In this document: positions 7,787 through 17,393 of the stretch, piece by piece
How positions within the stretch are numbered: position 1 is the first letter of the stretch
How the letters are laid out: every line of letters starts with the position of its first letter
The notes under the pieces: model-generated
Seen by the model: only the letters and a program-made list of their open reading frames with translations
Told to the model about the DNA's origin: nothing
Database searches by the model: none
Translations under genes and position numbers: made by a program
Assembly (NCBI RefSeq): GCF_019802345.1
Contig: NZ_JAINDZ010000010.1
Coordinates: 1 to 64,000 of the forward strand
Length of the DNA: 64,000 nt
Direction of reading: 5' to 3'
Origin: Methylosinus sp. Sm6
GTDB lineage: Bacteria; Pseudomonadota; Alphaproteobacteria; Rhizobiales; Beijerinckiaceae

Positions 7787-8788
7787 ATGAACGACACGTC
7801 GCAGAGGGCCGGGCGCGAGCCCGGCGTGGTGGCCGCCGCCGTCTATGCAGGCGGCAGGCGATTGCAGGACATCGAGATCGACGCCGCCGGCGCCTTCGCG
7901 GCGCGGCCCGGACATGTCGTGTGGATCGGGCTGCACGAGCCTTCGCTCGAGCTGCTCGCGCGGCTGCAGCGGCAGTTCGACCTGCATCCGCTCGCCATCG
8001 AGGACGCCGGCAAGGCGCATCAATATCCCAAGCTCGAGCAATATGGCGAAGGCCTGTTCATCGTCGCGCGCACGGCGCAGATGGAGAACGGCCGCATCGG
8101 CTTCGGCGAGACGCATCTCTTCGTCGGCAAGGGCTATGTGCTGTCGATCCGCCACGGCGCCTCACGCTCCTACGCGCAAGTGCGCGAGCGCTGCGAGGCC
8201 GCGCCGCACGGCCTCTCCGAAGGCGAGGATTATATCGTCTACGCCATTCTCGATTTCATCGTCGACGATTACTTCCCGGTGCTCGCGACGATCAATTCGG
8301 AGGTCGAGGCGATCGAGGACGATATTCTGGCGCGCGCGCCGGGCCGCGCGCAGATCGACCGCCTCTATACGCTGCGCCGCGACCTGCTGCGGCTCGGCAA
8401 CGCCGTCTCGCCGCTGGTCGACGTCTGCCAGCGTCTCGAGCATACACAGGTGATGGCGATCGATCCGGCCATGCAGCCGCATTTCCGCGACGTCACCGAC
8501 CATATCCGCCGCGCGCGCGAATCGATCGAGACCTTGCGCGAGGTGCTGGCCTTCGCCTTCGAGGCCAGCCTGATGAACGGCCAGATGCAGCAGACCGAAG
8601 TCGCCCGCCGCCTCGCCGCCTGGGCGGCGATTCTCGCCGTGCCGACGGCGATCGCCGGCATTTACGGGATGAATTTCGAGCATATGCCGGAGCTGAAATG
8701 GCGCTTCGGCTATTTTTTCGTGCTCGGCGCGATCGCGGCGATCTGCTCATTTCTCTATTGGCGGTTCCGCCGCAATGGCTGGCTGTGA
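7787..8788 (+). CDS. corA: CorA-family magnesium/metal transporter
   Basis: 333 residues from ATG 7787 (MNDTSQRAGREPG). The frame is open further upstream, but homology to the family begins only after this Met. The protein has the long cytosolic alpha/beta domain, a charged stalk helix and two C-terminal transmembrane helices. The family signature GMN is present (YGMNFEHMPEL), and the first helix is AAWAAILAVPTAIAGIYGMNF. The short basic C-terminus (WRFRRNGWL) is also typical. It forms a pentameric channel for Mg2+ uptake in the inner membrane. It is flanked by a divergent membrane-protein gene and a repeat element and appears monocistronic. Confidence 0.93.
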   Translation: MNDTSQRAGREPGVVAAAVYAGGRRLQDIEIDAAGAFAARPGHVVWIGLHEPSLELLARLQRQFDLHPLAIEDAGKAHQYPKLEQYGEGLFIVARTAQMENGRIGFGETHLFVGKGYVLSIRHGASRSYAQVRERCEAAPHGLSEGEDYIVYAILDFIVDDYFPVLATINSEVEAIEDDILARAPGRAQIDRLYTLRRDLLRLGNAVSPLVDVCQRLEHTQVMAIDPAMQPHFRDVTDHIRRARESIETLREVLAFAFEASLMNGQMQQTEVARRLAAWAAILAVPTAIAGIYGMNFEHMPELKWRFGYFFVLGAIAAICSFLYWRFRRNGWL

Positions 8789-8823
8789 AGCGCCGACGAT
8801 AACGGCATCCAAATTCCGACCCC

Positions 8824-8936
8824 GTCATCCTGAAGCTTTTTTTACGGAACGCAAAAAGCCTCGAAGGACGCTCCCAGCTCGCGCGGCGGCGCACCCTTCG
8901 AGACGCCCGCTTACGCGGGCTCCTCAGGGTGAGGGA
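8824..8936. repeat. Family A palindromic intergenic element (paired copies)
   Basis: The right copy (about 8894-8936) reads CCTTCGAGACGCCCGC then a short stem-loop and CTCCTCAGGGTGAGGG. The left copy (about 8824-8870) is a degenerate inverted relative around CTCGAAGGACG. The same unit recurs near 22.7, 28.1, 48.1, 54.8 and 58.2 kb. Confidence 0.75.
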
Positions 8937-8960
8937 GCGAAAACGGGTTCAAACGCGCGA

Positions 8961-9539
8961 TCACCCCTTCGGACCGCCGCGCGCGACGCCGACCTTGGCC
9001 GGGCGCAGCACGCGCTCGCCGATCAGATAGCCGGGTTCCACGACCTGGGCGACCGTGCCATTGGGCACGCTCTCGTCGGGGATCTCGAACAGAGCTTCAT
9101 GCTGATTGGGATCGAAGCGCTGGCCTTGCGCCTCGATGCGCTTGACGCCGAAGCGGCCGAGACGGGACAGGAAATCGCGCTCGGTGAGCTCCACGCCCTC
9201 GATCAGCGTGACGACGCTCTGGTCCAGCGCCTCGCGCGCCGCCGGCGGCACGCTTTCGACGGCGCGGCGCAGATTATCGGCGAAGGTCAGCATCTCGCGC
9301 GCGAAATTGGCGACGCCATAGACCTTGGCGTCGGCGACCTCCTTCTCCGTGCGCCGCCGCATGTTCTCCATGTCGGCGAGGGTGCGCAGCAGCTTGTCCT
9401 TGAGACTGGCCGCCTCCGCTCGGAGCGCCTCCAGCTCGGACCCGGCTTCGGCCGCCGTCTCCGCCGGCGCCTCGGCCTCGTCCGCCTGCGGCGGAATCTG
9501 GTCTGGCGGCGTGGTCTCGGTCTTCTTATCGTCGCTCAT
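8961..9539 (-). CDS. grpE: GrpE nucleotide exchange factor for DnaK
   Basis: 192 residues from MSDDKK. This start is chosen because GGAAGAG sits just upstream; the farther Met at 9551 would contain that ribosome site. An acidic, Pro/Ala-rich N-terminus leads into the long coiled coil (LEALRAEAASLKDKLLRTLADMENMRRRTEKEV). The C-terminal beta domain holds the conserved block FDPNQHEALFEIPDESVPNGTVAQVVEPGYLIGERVLRPAKV. It releases ADP from DnaK in the cytosol. No dnaK, dnaJ or hrcA is adjacent; the next gene upstream is glnD. Confidence 0.96.
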   Translation of the reverse strand: MSDDKKTETTPPDQIPPQADEAEAPAETAAEAGSELEALRAEAASLKDKLLRTLADMENMRRRTEKEVADAKVYGVANFAREMLTFADNLRRAVESVPPAAREALDQSVVTLIEGVELTERDFLSRLGRFGVKRIEAQGQRFDPNQHEALFEIPDESVPNGTVAQVVEPGYLIGERVLRPAKVGVARGGPKG

Positions 9540-9594
9540 GATCTCTTCCATTGGCGATGAAACGTCCCCGATATCAGGGCGCGGCCCGGCAAAA

Positions 9595-12426
9595 TCAAGT
9601 CGGCGCCGGCCCGGCCTCGCGAGAGCGCGCGCGCTTCTCCCGCGCCGGGACGAACACCTCGTGCAATTGCCGCTTGATCGTCGCCTGACGCGAGGCGGAC
9701 ACGATCTTTCCGCCCGTCAGATCGGTGACATAAAAGGAATCGACCGCCCTTTCGCCGAAGGTGACGATATGGGCCGAGCCGATGTTGAGATTGAGGTTGG
9801 AGATGGCGTTGGTCAGATCGAACAGCAGGCCGACCCGATCGAGGCCCGACACTTCGATGACCGTCGCCATATTGGAGAAGCTGTTGTCGATGACGACGTC
9901 GGGCGCGATGTCGAAGGCGAAGGAGCGATCCTTGGCGCTGCGCGCGGCCACCGCCTCCGAGATGGCGATCTCGCCGCGCAGCGCCTTCTCGATGTAATCG
10001 GCGACGCGGCGCGCGCGCCTCAGCTCATCCTCGTCGAGCGGAAAGGCGCGCGAAAAAAAGATGGTGTCGAGCGCCAGCCCGTCGGCCGTGGTGAAGATAT
10101 GCGCGTCGACGATATTGGCGGCGCTCGCGGCGCAGGCGCCGGCGATGATCGACAAGAGGCGACGATGATCCTGCGCGACGACGGTCAGCTCCACCGCGCC
10201 GCTCTTGGTGTCGAGATCGACAGTGGTGGCGAGCGGCGCCCTGGCGTGATTCAGCTCGCGCAGCAGGCGCGCATGGCGGACCTTGCGCGGCAGATCGGCC
10301 TTCAGCCAATAGGCCGAATAATGCCGCTGCGAATAGGTCGCGAAATCCTCCTCGCTCCAGTCGGCGAGCGCAGCGCGCAGCTCCTCCTTGGCCTGGGCGA
10401 CGCGGCTCTTGCGGTCCGCCGCGGAATGGCCGCCGCCGAGCACCACCTCGGTCTCCCAATAGAGCACATTGAGCAGCTGCGCCTTCCAAGCGTCGAGCAC
10501 GCCGGGGCCGACCGCGTGAATATCGCAGATGGTGAGGACGAGCAGCATTTTGAGCCGCTCCATCGTCTGCACCACGCCGGCGAAATTCTCGATCGTGCGG
10601 CGGTCGGAGAGATCGCGGCTCTGCGCGATGCTCGACATCAGCAGATGATGCTGCACGAGCCAGGCGACCGTGTCGGTCTCCGCCGGGGTGAAGCCGAGGC
10701 GCGGACACAGCGAATGCGCGACGCGCGCGCCCGCGTGGGAATGATCCTCCTTGCGGCCCTTGGCGATGTCGTGCAGCAGCAGGCCGAGATAGAGCGCCTT
10801 GCGATTGGCGATGGTCGGCAGAATGTCGGCGGCGAGCGCCGACTGGGCGGGGCCGCGTCCGGCCTCGAGCGCCGAGAGCGCGCCGACCGCGCGCAGGAGA
10901 TGCTCGTCGACCGTGTAGTGATGATACATGTTGAACTGCATCATCGCGACGATGCGGCCGAACTCCGGAATGAAGCGCCCGAGCACGCCGGTCTCGTTCA
11001 TCCGCCTCAGCACCGTCTCGGTCATCTGATGCGAGGTGAGAATGTCGAGGAACAGGCGGTTCGCCTCCTTGTCGGCGCGCAGCCCGGCGTCGACGAGCCG
11101 CAAGGCGCGCGTCACCGCGCGCGCGGCGTCCGGATGGATCGCGAGCGCGTGGCGGTCGGCGATCCAGAACAGCCGCAATATATTGACCGGATCACGCTCG
11201 AACATGCGTTCGTCGACGACGCGGACGCGGTCGTGATCGACGAGAAAATCGCCCGACGGAAGTTTTTGCGCGCGACGCTTCAAGCGCCCGAGCACGCGGT
11301 CGAGCATGGCGCGGGGCTTGGCCTCGCGCTCCTCCAGCGCCGCGCAGACGATGGCGGTCAGATCGCCGACGTCCTTGGCGACGAGGAAATAATGTTTCAT
11401 GAAGCGCTCGGTGCGCGAGAGGCCGGCGCGATCGTGATAGCCGAACCGCGCCGCCAGCGTCGGCTGCATGTCGAAGGAGAGGCGCTCCTCGGCGCGCTTG
11501 GTGAGGAAATGCAGCATGCAGCGCACGCGCCACAAAAACTCCTCGCAGCGCTGGAACAGAGCGAGCTCCGCGCTGGTGAAGAGGCCGGCGGCGACGAGCT
11601 CCTCGGGCTCGCGCACGCGATAGACATATTTGGCGATCCAGAACAAAGTGTGCAGATCGCGCAGCCCGCCCTTGCCCTCCTTGACATTGGGCTCGACGAG
11701 ATAGCGCGAGGAGCCGGCGCGCGAGACGCGCTGGTCGCGCTCGGCCAGCTTGGCGGCGACGAAGGCGCGCGTGTCGCCGCGCATGATCTCGCGCTCGAAG
11801 CTCGTCGTGAGCTCGCGATAGAGCTCGACGCTGCCGAGAATGAAGCGCGCTTCCAAAATGGTGGTGCGAATGGTCACGTCGGCGCGCGCTTGGCGCAGGC
11901 ATTCGGCGACCGAGCGGCTCGAATGGCCGACCTTCTGGCGGAGATCCCATAGGATATAGAGGATCGCCTCGACGACGCTCTCGCCCCAGGGCGTCTGCTT
12001 ATAGGGCAGCAGGAACAGGAGATCGATGTCGGAGCCGGGCGCGAGCGTGCCGCGTCCATAGCCGCCGACCGCGACGATGGTGAGCCGCTCGGCGAAGGTC
12101 GGATTATCGGCCACATAGACGAAGCGCACGACATAATCATAGATCGCGCCGATGATCTCATCCTCGAGATCGGAGAGATAGCGCGCGCAGGCCATGCCCT
12201 TGCCGCCGGCGTCGAGATAGCCGCGCGCCTTCGCATGACCGTCCGCGAGCGCGGCGCGCAGCAGCTCGACGACGACCGCGCGCGGCGGCTCGCCGGGCTT
12301 CGATTCGGCGCAGGCCGCGGCGATCGCGTCGCCGAGCGCGGCGCGCAGCCCGGCGGCGGGGGGCCGCGGATGCGACGGCGCCGGAGTTGGGTGGCGCTGC
12401 TCCTCCAGCGCTCGCGTCGCGTGCAT
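9595..12426 (-). CDS. glnD: GlnD, bifunctional uridylyltransferase / uridylyl-removing enzyme for PII
   Basis: 943 residues, full length for the family. In order: nucleotidyltransferase domain with GGYGRGTLAPGSDIDLLFL (about residues 112-130); the following helical domain with YLVEPNVKEGKGGLRDLHTL; HD hydrolase domain with LLLHDIAKGRKEDHSHAG (about 550); two ACT domains near the C-terminus (VVAQDHRRLLSIIAGA and VSGLDRVGLLFDLTNAI). It senses glutamine through the ACT domains and adds or removes UMP on PII proteins, controlling nitrogen assimilation in the cytosol. It follows gshB on the same strand with one base between the glnD start codon and the gshB stop, so the two are co-transcribed. Confidence 0.97.
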   Translation of the reverse strand: MHATRALEEQRHPTPAPSHPRPPAAGLRAALGDAIAAACAESKPGEPPRAVVVELLRAALADGHAKARGYLDAGGKGMACARYLSDLEDEIIGAIYDYVVRFVYVADNPTFAERLTIVAVGGYGRGTLAPGSDIDLLFLLPYKQTPWGESVVEAILYILWDLRQKVGHSSRSVAECLRQARADVTIRTTILEARFILGSVELYRELTTSFEREIMRGDTRAFVAAKLAERDQRVSRAGSSRYLVEPNVKEGKGGLRDLHTLFWIAKYVYRVREPEELVAAGLFTSAELALFQRCEEFLWRVRCMLHFLTKRAEERLSFDMQPTLAARFGYHDRAGLSRTERFMKHYFLVAKDVGDLTAIVCAALEEREAKPRAMLDRVLGRLKRRAQKLPSGDFLVDHDRVRVVDERMFERDPVNILRLFWIADRHALAIHPDAARAVTRALRLVDAGLRADKEANRLFLDILTSHQMTETVLRRMNETGVLGRFIPEFGRIVAMMQFNMYHHYTVDEHLLRAVGALSALEAGRGPAQSALAADILPTIANRKALYLGLLLHDIAKGRKEDHSHAGARVAHSLCPRLGFTPAETDTVAWLVQHHLLMSSIAQSRDLSDRRTIENFAGVVQTMERLKMLLVLTICDIHAVGPGVLDAWKAQLLNVLYWETEVVLGGGHSAADRKSRVAQAKEELRAALADWSEEDFATYSQRHYSAYWLKADLPRKVRHARLLRELNHARAPLATTVDLDTKSGAVELTVVAQDHRRLLSIIAGACAASAANIVDAHIFTTADGLALDTIFFSRAFPLDEDELRRARRVADYIEKALRGEIAISEAVAARSAKDRSFAFDIAPDVVIDNSFSNMATVIEVSGLDRVGLLFDLTNAISNLNLNIGSAHIVTFGERAVDSFYVTDLTGGKIVSASRQATIKRQLHEVFVPAREKRARSREAGPAPT

Positions 12427-12427
12427 A

Positions 12428-13384
12428 TCAGCCCGTCTTGCGCAGAAAGGCGAGCTTGGCCTCGATCACGTCGAAGATCGGGCCGGCGAGATCGGGGCCG
12501 CCGAGCCGCGCGAGCGCGCGCAGGCCGGTCGGCGAGGTGACATTGATCTCGGTGAGATGGCCGTCGATGACGTCGATGCCGACGAACAGCAGGCCGCGCC
12601 TCCTCAGTTCCGGGCCGAGCCGCGCGCAAATCTCGCGCTCGCGGTCGGTCAGCGCGGTCGATGCGGCCGCGCCGCCGCGCACCATGTTGGAGCGGATGTC
12701 GTTCTCGGCGGGAATGCGGTTGATCGCGCCCAAGGGCTCGCCATCGACGAGCAGGATGCGCTTGTCGCCCTCGGAGACCGCCGGCAGAAAGCGCTGCGAC
12801 ACCCAGGGCTCACGGAACATCGTGTGAAAAAGATCGAACAGCGAGCCGAAATTGGGGTCGCGCGCCGCCACCTTGAACACGCTGGCGCCGCCATGGCCGT
12901 AGAGCGGCTTCATGACGATCTCGCCCTGCTCGGCGCGGAACGCCTCGATCGCCGCCCGGTCGCGCGAGATCAGCGTCGGCGGCATCAGATCGGCGAACTC
13001 CATGACGAACAGCTTCTCCGGCGCGTTGCGCACGGCGGCCGGATCATTGACGACGAGGACCCGCGACTGGATTTGCTCGAGCAGGTGAGTCGAGGTGATA
13101 TAGGCGAGGTCGAAGGGCGGGTCCTGGCGCAGCAGCACCACATCGACGCCGGCCAGATCCAGCACGCGCCTCTCGCCGAACTCGAAATAATGTGCGGGCT
13201 CGTCGAAGACCGAGAGCGCGCGGGCCGGCGCCGTCAGCCTGCCTCCCTCGAGCGACAAGGCGTCGGGCGTGTAATGCCACAGCGCGAAGCCCCGCCTTTG
13301 CGCCTCGAGCATGAGCGCGAAAGTCGAGTCGCCGGCAAAGTTGATGCTCTCCAGGGGGTCCATCTGGACTGCTACATCGATCAT
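12428..13384 (-). CDS. gshB: Glutathione synthetase (ATP-grasp)
   Basis: 318 residues. The N-terminus [32 protein letters not shown] is the family hallmark, followed by [21 protein letters not shown]. The ATP-grasp part has [41 protein letters not shown] and the C-terminal [20 protein letters not shown]. It joins gamma-glutamylcysteine and glycine using ATP. No gshA is in the window. It is the first gene of a unit with glnD. Confidence 0.97.
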   Translation of the reverse strand: MIDVAVQMDPLESINFAGDSTFALMLEAQRRGFALWHYTPDALSLEGGRLTAPARALSVFDEPAHYFEFGERRVLDLAGVDVVLLRQDPPFDLAYITSTHLLEQIQSRVLVVNDPAAVRNAPEKLFVMEFADLMPPTLISRDRAAIEAFRAEQGEIVMKPLYGHGGASVFKVAARDPNFGSLFDLFHTMFREPWVSQRFLPAVSEGDKRILLVDGEPLGAINRIPAENDIRSNMVRGGAAASTALTDREREICARLGPELRRRGLLFVGIDVIDGHLTEINVTSPTGLRALARLGGPDLAGPIFDVIEAKLAFLRKTG

Positions 13385-13644
13385 GTCTCACGCCTCGTCC
13401 TCGGCGGCGCGAAGCCGGCCGACGGGAAGAACAGCAGTTAACGTGTTTCGGCGCGCGGCGAAAGCGTCGCCTCGGCCGCGTTCTTCGGCGAGGAGCCCTT
13501 TCAGGCGCTTCGATTTTCGGATCTCGCCGTCGTATCTCCCTCGAATGGGGTAAAAGTCCGCTCCGGCGCGGCGGCGTTAACTCGGCTTGAAGGAAGATCG
13601 GCCTAGCGTGCTCTCGAATCGGAACGCGGGAACGAACAGGATAC

Positions 13645-14976
13645 GTGTCCCCAATGCGGTATTCCTCGATCGGCGCCGGGCTCGTTTTTCGGCAGTTCCT
13701 CTTTCTCGCCCTGCTGGTGCTCATGGGCGTCACCTGCTTCGTGTCGGTCGCCCATGTGCGTGATCTGACCGACGCCGCCGCCGATCCGGCCAACGCCGCT
13801 CGGATGGGCGAGCTCGCCGCGGCCGCGAGCCGGGCGGCCGATTCGCTCTCGATCGAGCTCGCGATCGGCACTGTGGCCTCCGCCCTTCTGGTGGTCGGCG
13901 TGTCGATCCCGACCATACATCGCACCGTATCGGCGCCGATCAAGACGATCGCCCGGCAGATGGCCGACCTCGCCGGCGGCGACACGACCATCGACGTGCG
14001 GGGGGCCGATCGCGCCGACGAGATCGGAGCGATCGCCAAGGCGCTGATCGTTCTGCGCGACGCGGTGCGCGCCAACAATGAGATGGCCGCCGAGATCAAG
14101 GCCCGCGACGACCGCGAGGACCGGCTGCGGCGGGAGGCTGCGATTCGCGACCAAGTCGAGCATTATTCGCACGAATTGTCGACGACGACCGCCAAGCTCG
14201 GCGAGATGACCAAGAAAATGGCCGCCGCCTCGGAGGATATGATCGTGCAGGAACGCCGCGCCCGCGAGGATACGGATTTCGCCCGCACCGCCTCGCTGCA
14301 GGCGGCGGCCGACGTCTCTTCCGTCGCCACCGCCTCCGAGCAGCTGCTGGAGGCGATCGGCGAGATCAGCCGCCAGGCGGTCGAATCGACCTCGGTGGTG
14401 CGGCAGGCGGTGCAGGAAACCAATGGCTCGAGCTCCGAGATGCTCCGCCTCTCCGCCGCCGCCAATCGCGTCGGCGATGTGGTCAATCTCATCTCGCGCA
14501 TCGCCGCCCAGACCAATCTGCTCGCGCTCAACGCCACCATCGAGGCGGCGCGCGCGGGCGAAGCCGGCCGCGGCTTCGCGGTGGTCGCGCAGGAGGTCAA
14601 GAGCCTCGCCACCCAGACCGGCAAGGCGACCCAGGAGATATCCGACCAGATATCCGAGATCCAGGCGGCGACCAACCAGTCGGTGGCTTCGATCGACAAG
14701 ATCAAGGCCAAGATCGCCGAGGTGGAGCATATTTCGGCGATCATCACCTCCGCCGTCCATGAGCAGGACGCGGCCACCAAGGTGATCGCCCGCAGCGTCC
14801 GCTCGGCCGCCGACAGCGCCGCGACCATGTCGCAGCATGTGGGCCATGTGGCCACCGCCATGTCGCAGACCGGCGTCGGCGCCGAGGCGATCGTGACGCT
14901 GGCCCGCGAAATCGACCAGATGGCCCGCCGCACGCAGGCGCATACCGACGAGCTGGCGCAGAGCCTCGCGAGCTGA
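13645..14976 (+). CDS. Methyl-accepting chemotaxis protein with a minimal sensor region
   Basis: 443 residues from GTG 13645, with AGGA just upstream; ATG 13654 is an alternative. There are two transmembrane segments (about residues 15-33 and 75-92) separated by a periplasmic loop of only about 40 residues, too short for a normal ligand-binding domain. A HAMP-like region follows, then the signalling domain with the highly conserved tip [37 protein letters not shown]. It probably senses through the membrane or interacts with another protein. No che genes are adjacent. It is followed within 15 bases by a Fic remnant. Confidence 0.92.
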   Translation: MSPMRYSSIGAGLVFRQFLFLALLVLMGVTCFVSVAHVRDLTDAAADPANAARMGELAAAASRAADSLSIELAIGTVASALLVVGVSIPTIHRTVSAPIKTIARQMADLAGGDTTIDVRGADRADEIGAIAKALIVLRDAVRANNEMAAEIKARDDREDRLRREAAIRDQVEHYSHELSTTTAKLGEMTKKMAAASEDMIVQERRAREDTDFARTASLQAAADVSSVATASEQLLEAIGEISRQAVESTSVVRQAVQETNGSSSEMLRLSAAANRVGDVVNLISRIAAQTNLLALNATIEAARAGEAGRGFAVVAQEVKSLATQTGKATQEISDQISEIQAATNQSVASIDKIKAKIAEVEHISAIITSAVHEQDAATKVIARSVRSAADSAATMSQHVGHVATAMSQTGVGAEAIVTLAREIDQMARRTQAHTDELAQSLAS

Positions 14977-14990
14977 GCGAAGCGCTGCTG

Positions 14991-15307
14991 ATGGAGGCGC
15001 CCGGCCAATGGCTGCAGGCCGCGACGCCCGAGCCGGCTTCGGCCTTCGCGGCCCATTACCGCCTGACGGCCATCCATCCGTTCAGCGACGGCAATGGCCG
15101 CACGGCGCGCCGGTTGATGAATCTGCTGCTGATCCGGGGCGGCTATCCGCCGGTCGCCGTGCGCCCCGAGGACCGCAAGGCCTATCTCGACAGTCTGGAA
15201 CGAGCGTCTCTGGCCGGCGATCTCGTCCCATATCAGACGCTCATGCCGAGCGTCTCGACGCGACCTTGACGGAGTATCTGCTCATGCTCGGCGAAGCTCT
15301 GCCCTGA
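14991..15307 (+). pseudogene. Truncated, frameshifted Fic-domain gene
   Basis: The frame from 14991 encodes HYRLTAIHPFSDGNGRTARR, an intact Fic signature (HPFxxGNGRxxR), then LMNLLLIRGGYPPVAVRPEDRKAYLDSLERASLAGDLVPYQTLM, typical of the Fic C-terminal half. At about 15246 the homology moves to another frame, AERLDATLTEYLLMLGEALP, ending at 15307; the jump is explained by loss of one base after ATG 15243-15245. The N-terminal half of the fold is missing, because a chemoreceptor gene ends at 14976. Fic enzymes AMPylate or otherwise modify proteins; this copy should be inactive. It could instead be a very short translated fragment, but both lesions argue for decay. Confidence 0.8.
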
Positions 15308-15368
15308 CGGAGCGTCGCATCGCGAGCGAAGCGACGCGCGGGCGAATTTATGCTATCGCCGCCGGAAC

Positions 15369-16871
15369 ATGACCGAGCCCGTCCCCGCCCGTCTCAACCT
15401 CGCCCGCTATTGCCTCGCCGAGCAGGCGCGCGCCCATCCAGACAAGGTCGCCGTCACCATCGTCGGCGACGAGAATGAGCGCAGCTGGACCTATGGCGCG
15501 CTCGACCGCGACGTCCGCGCGCTCGCGGCCGGCTTTCACGCGCTCGGCCTTCCGCCCGGCGCGCGGGTGATGATCCGCATGGGCAATGAGGCGGGCGCCG
15601 TCCTCTCCTATTTCGCGGCGATCGCCGCCGGCTATGTGGCGCTGCTCGCCTCGGCGCAGCTGACCCAGGAGGAAGCCGGCTTCCTCCTCGCCGATTGCGG
15701 CGCGGACGCGCTCGTTCTCGGCCGCGACTTCGAGGCCGAAGCGCATGTCGGCGACCTCGCCGCGCTGCGCGGCGACGATCTCGCGCGCCTGCTGGCGCAT
15801 GATCCGATCGACTATGCCGACACGGCCGCGGACGATCCGGCCTATCTCGTCTACACGTCCGGCACGACGAGCCGGCCGAAGGGCGTGCTGCACGCCCATC
15901 GCGCCGCCTGGGGCCGCCGGCCGATGTACGCCCATTGGCAGGGCCTTCGCCCCGCCGATGTGATGCTGCATGCCGGCGCGATGAACTGGACCTATACGCT
16001 CGGCGTCGGCGTCGTCGATCCGCTGGCCAATGGCGCCACGGCCGTGCTCTACAATGGCCGGCCCGACCCTGCCGTCTGGCCGCGCCTCATCGAGCGCCAT
16101 CGCGCGACGATCTTCGCCGCCGTGCCGGGCGTCTATCGACAAATTCTCAAATATGCGGCGCTCGGGACGCATGATCTCTCCAGCCTGCGGCATGGGCTCA
16201 CGGCCGGCGCGGCGCTCTCGCCGAGCTTGCTCGAGGACTGGCGCGCGCGCGTCGGAACCGAGCTCTTCGAAGCCTTCGGCATGAGCGAGATCTCGACCTT
16301 CATCTCGAGCGGGCCGACCGCGCCCGTGCGTCCGGGCTCGCCCGGCCGCGCGCAGCCGGGCCGGACGGTGGCGGTCCTGCCGCGCGAGGGCGGGACGGAG
16401 CCGCTCGGCGCCGGCGAGACCGGCGTGCTGGCCGTGCGTCGCGGCGAGCCCGGGCTGATGCTGCGTTACTGGAACCGGCCCGAGGAGGAGGCGGAAGCGT
16501 TCCGCGGCGACTGGTTCGTGTCCGGAGATCTCGTCGAGATCGACGCCGACGGCTATGTCTGGCACCACGGCCGCGCCGACGAGGTGATGAACGCGCTGGG
16601 CTATCGCGTCTCGCCTGCCGAGGTGGAAAAATGTCTGCTCGCCCATCCGCAGGTCGCCGACGCCGCCGTGGCCGAACGGCCGGGCCGCGACGATCAGACG
16701 ATCATCAAGGCCTATGTGGTGGCGCGCGACGGCGAGGCGGTGAGCGAGGAGGCGATCCTCGCTCATTGCTCCGCACATCTCGCGGCCTATAAGCGACCGC
16801 GCGTCATCGTCTTCGTCGAGGCGCTGCCGCGCAACCGCAACGGCAAGCTGATGCGCGTGGCGCTTCCTTGA
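15369..16871 (+). CDS. AMP-dependent acyl/aryl-CoA synthetase
   Basis: 500 residues of the adenylate-forming superfamily. The P-loop is VYTSGTTSRPKGVLHAHRA (about residue 158). Further motifs are FEAFGMSEISTF (A5-like), YWNRPEEEAEAFRGDWFVSGDLVEIDADGYVWHHGRADEVMNALGYRVSPAEVE (A7-A8 hinge) and the catalytic Lys near the end in PRNRNGKLMRVAL. Length and overall pattern resemble benzoate- or acetate-type ligases more than long-chain fatty-acyl ligases, but the substrate cannot be read from sequence. It appears monocistronic, converging on the bactofilin gene 3 bases later. Confidence 0.9.
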   Translation: MTEPVPARLNLARYCLAEQARAHPDKVAVTIVGDENERSWTYGALDRDVRALAAGFHALGLPPGARVMIRMGNEAGAVLSYFAAIAAGYVALLASAQLTQEEAGFLLADCGADALVLGRDFEAEAHVGDLAALRGDDLARLLAHDPIDYADTAADDPAYLVYTSGTTSRPKGVLHAHRAAWGRRPMYAHWQGLRPADVMLHAGAMNWTYTLGVGVVDPLANGATAVLYNGRPDPAVWPRLIERHRATIFAAVPGVYRQILKYAALGTHDLSSLRHGLTAGAALSPSLLEDWRARVGTELFEAFGMSEISTFISSGPTAPVRPGSPGRAQPGRTVAVLPREGGTEPLGAGETGVLAVRRGEPGLMLRYWNRPEEEAEAFRGDWFVSGDLVEIDADGYVWHHGRADEVMNALGYRVSPAEVEKCLLAHPQVADAAVAERPGRDDQTIIKAYVVARDGEAVSEEAILAHCSAHLAAYKRPRVIVFVEALPRNRNGKLMRVALP

Positions 16872-16874
16872 CCT

Positions 16875-17366
16875 TCACAGCTTTCGGCGCTCGCGCATTG
16901 CGCGCGAGGAGATGCCGGCGACCGGAGTGTTGCTCGCCGCGCCCTCGTCGTTCGAAGCGACGAGGGCCGGCTTGTCGAACGTCTTGATGGATGAAGGCTT
17001 CTCGTCCTTTGTGGGCTTGCGCTCGGAGCGAATTTCGGTGGACTCGGCCGTGCCGAACAGCACACCGCCCTTCTCCACCTCGATCTCCCCATAAATCCAC
17101 TTGCCCTCGACCCGTCCAGTCGAACGGACGACGAGCAGCTGCTTGATCGAGATGTCGGTCCCGATCCGGCCATAGATGTCGGCGTCGGAAACGGAGATCA
17201 CGCCATTGACGACGCCCGACGCGCCGACGATCAGCTGACTGCACGTAATTTCGCCGTCGACCATTCCGTCGATGACCACCGTGTCCTGCGCCTTCACCGC
17301 GCCAGTGACCGACACGCCTTCGCCAATGTAGACGACGTTCTTTTCTTCCGGTCGGAAATCCTTCAT
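16875..17366 (-). CDS. Bactofilin (polymer-forming cytoskeletal protein)
   Basis: 163 residues. The central region (about residues 10-110) is the regular beta-helix repeat of bactofilins: VVYIGEGVSVTGAVKAQDTVVIDGMVDGEI, then Val/Ile-Gly-alternating turns and IYGEIEVEKGGVLFG. Flexible charged tails follow. Bactofilins polymerise without nucleotide and scaffold envelope enzymes or DNA-segregation proteins. The gene lies 27 bases downstream of a ParA/MinD-like ATPase on the same strand, so the two probably form one operon. Paired bactofilin and ParA-type proteins are known in other bacteria (for example Myxococcus), which fits a positioning role here. Confidence 0.9.
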   Translation of the reverse strand: MKDFRPEEKNVVYIGEGVSVTGAVKAQDTVVIDGMVDGEITCSQLIVGASGVVNGVISVSDADIYGRIGTDISIKQLLVVRSTGRVEGKWIYGEIEVEKGGVLFGTAESTEIRSERKPTKDEKPSSIKTFDKPALVASNDEGAASNTPVAGISSRAMRERRKL

Positions 17367-17393
17367 CGCAATGCTCTCCTCTTGTCGGCGCCG

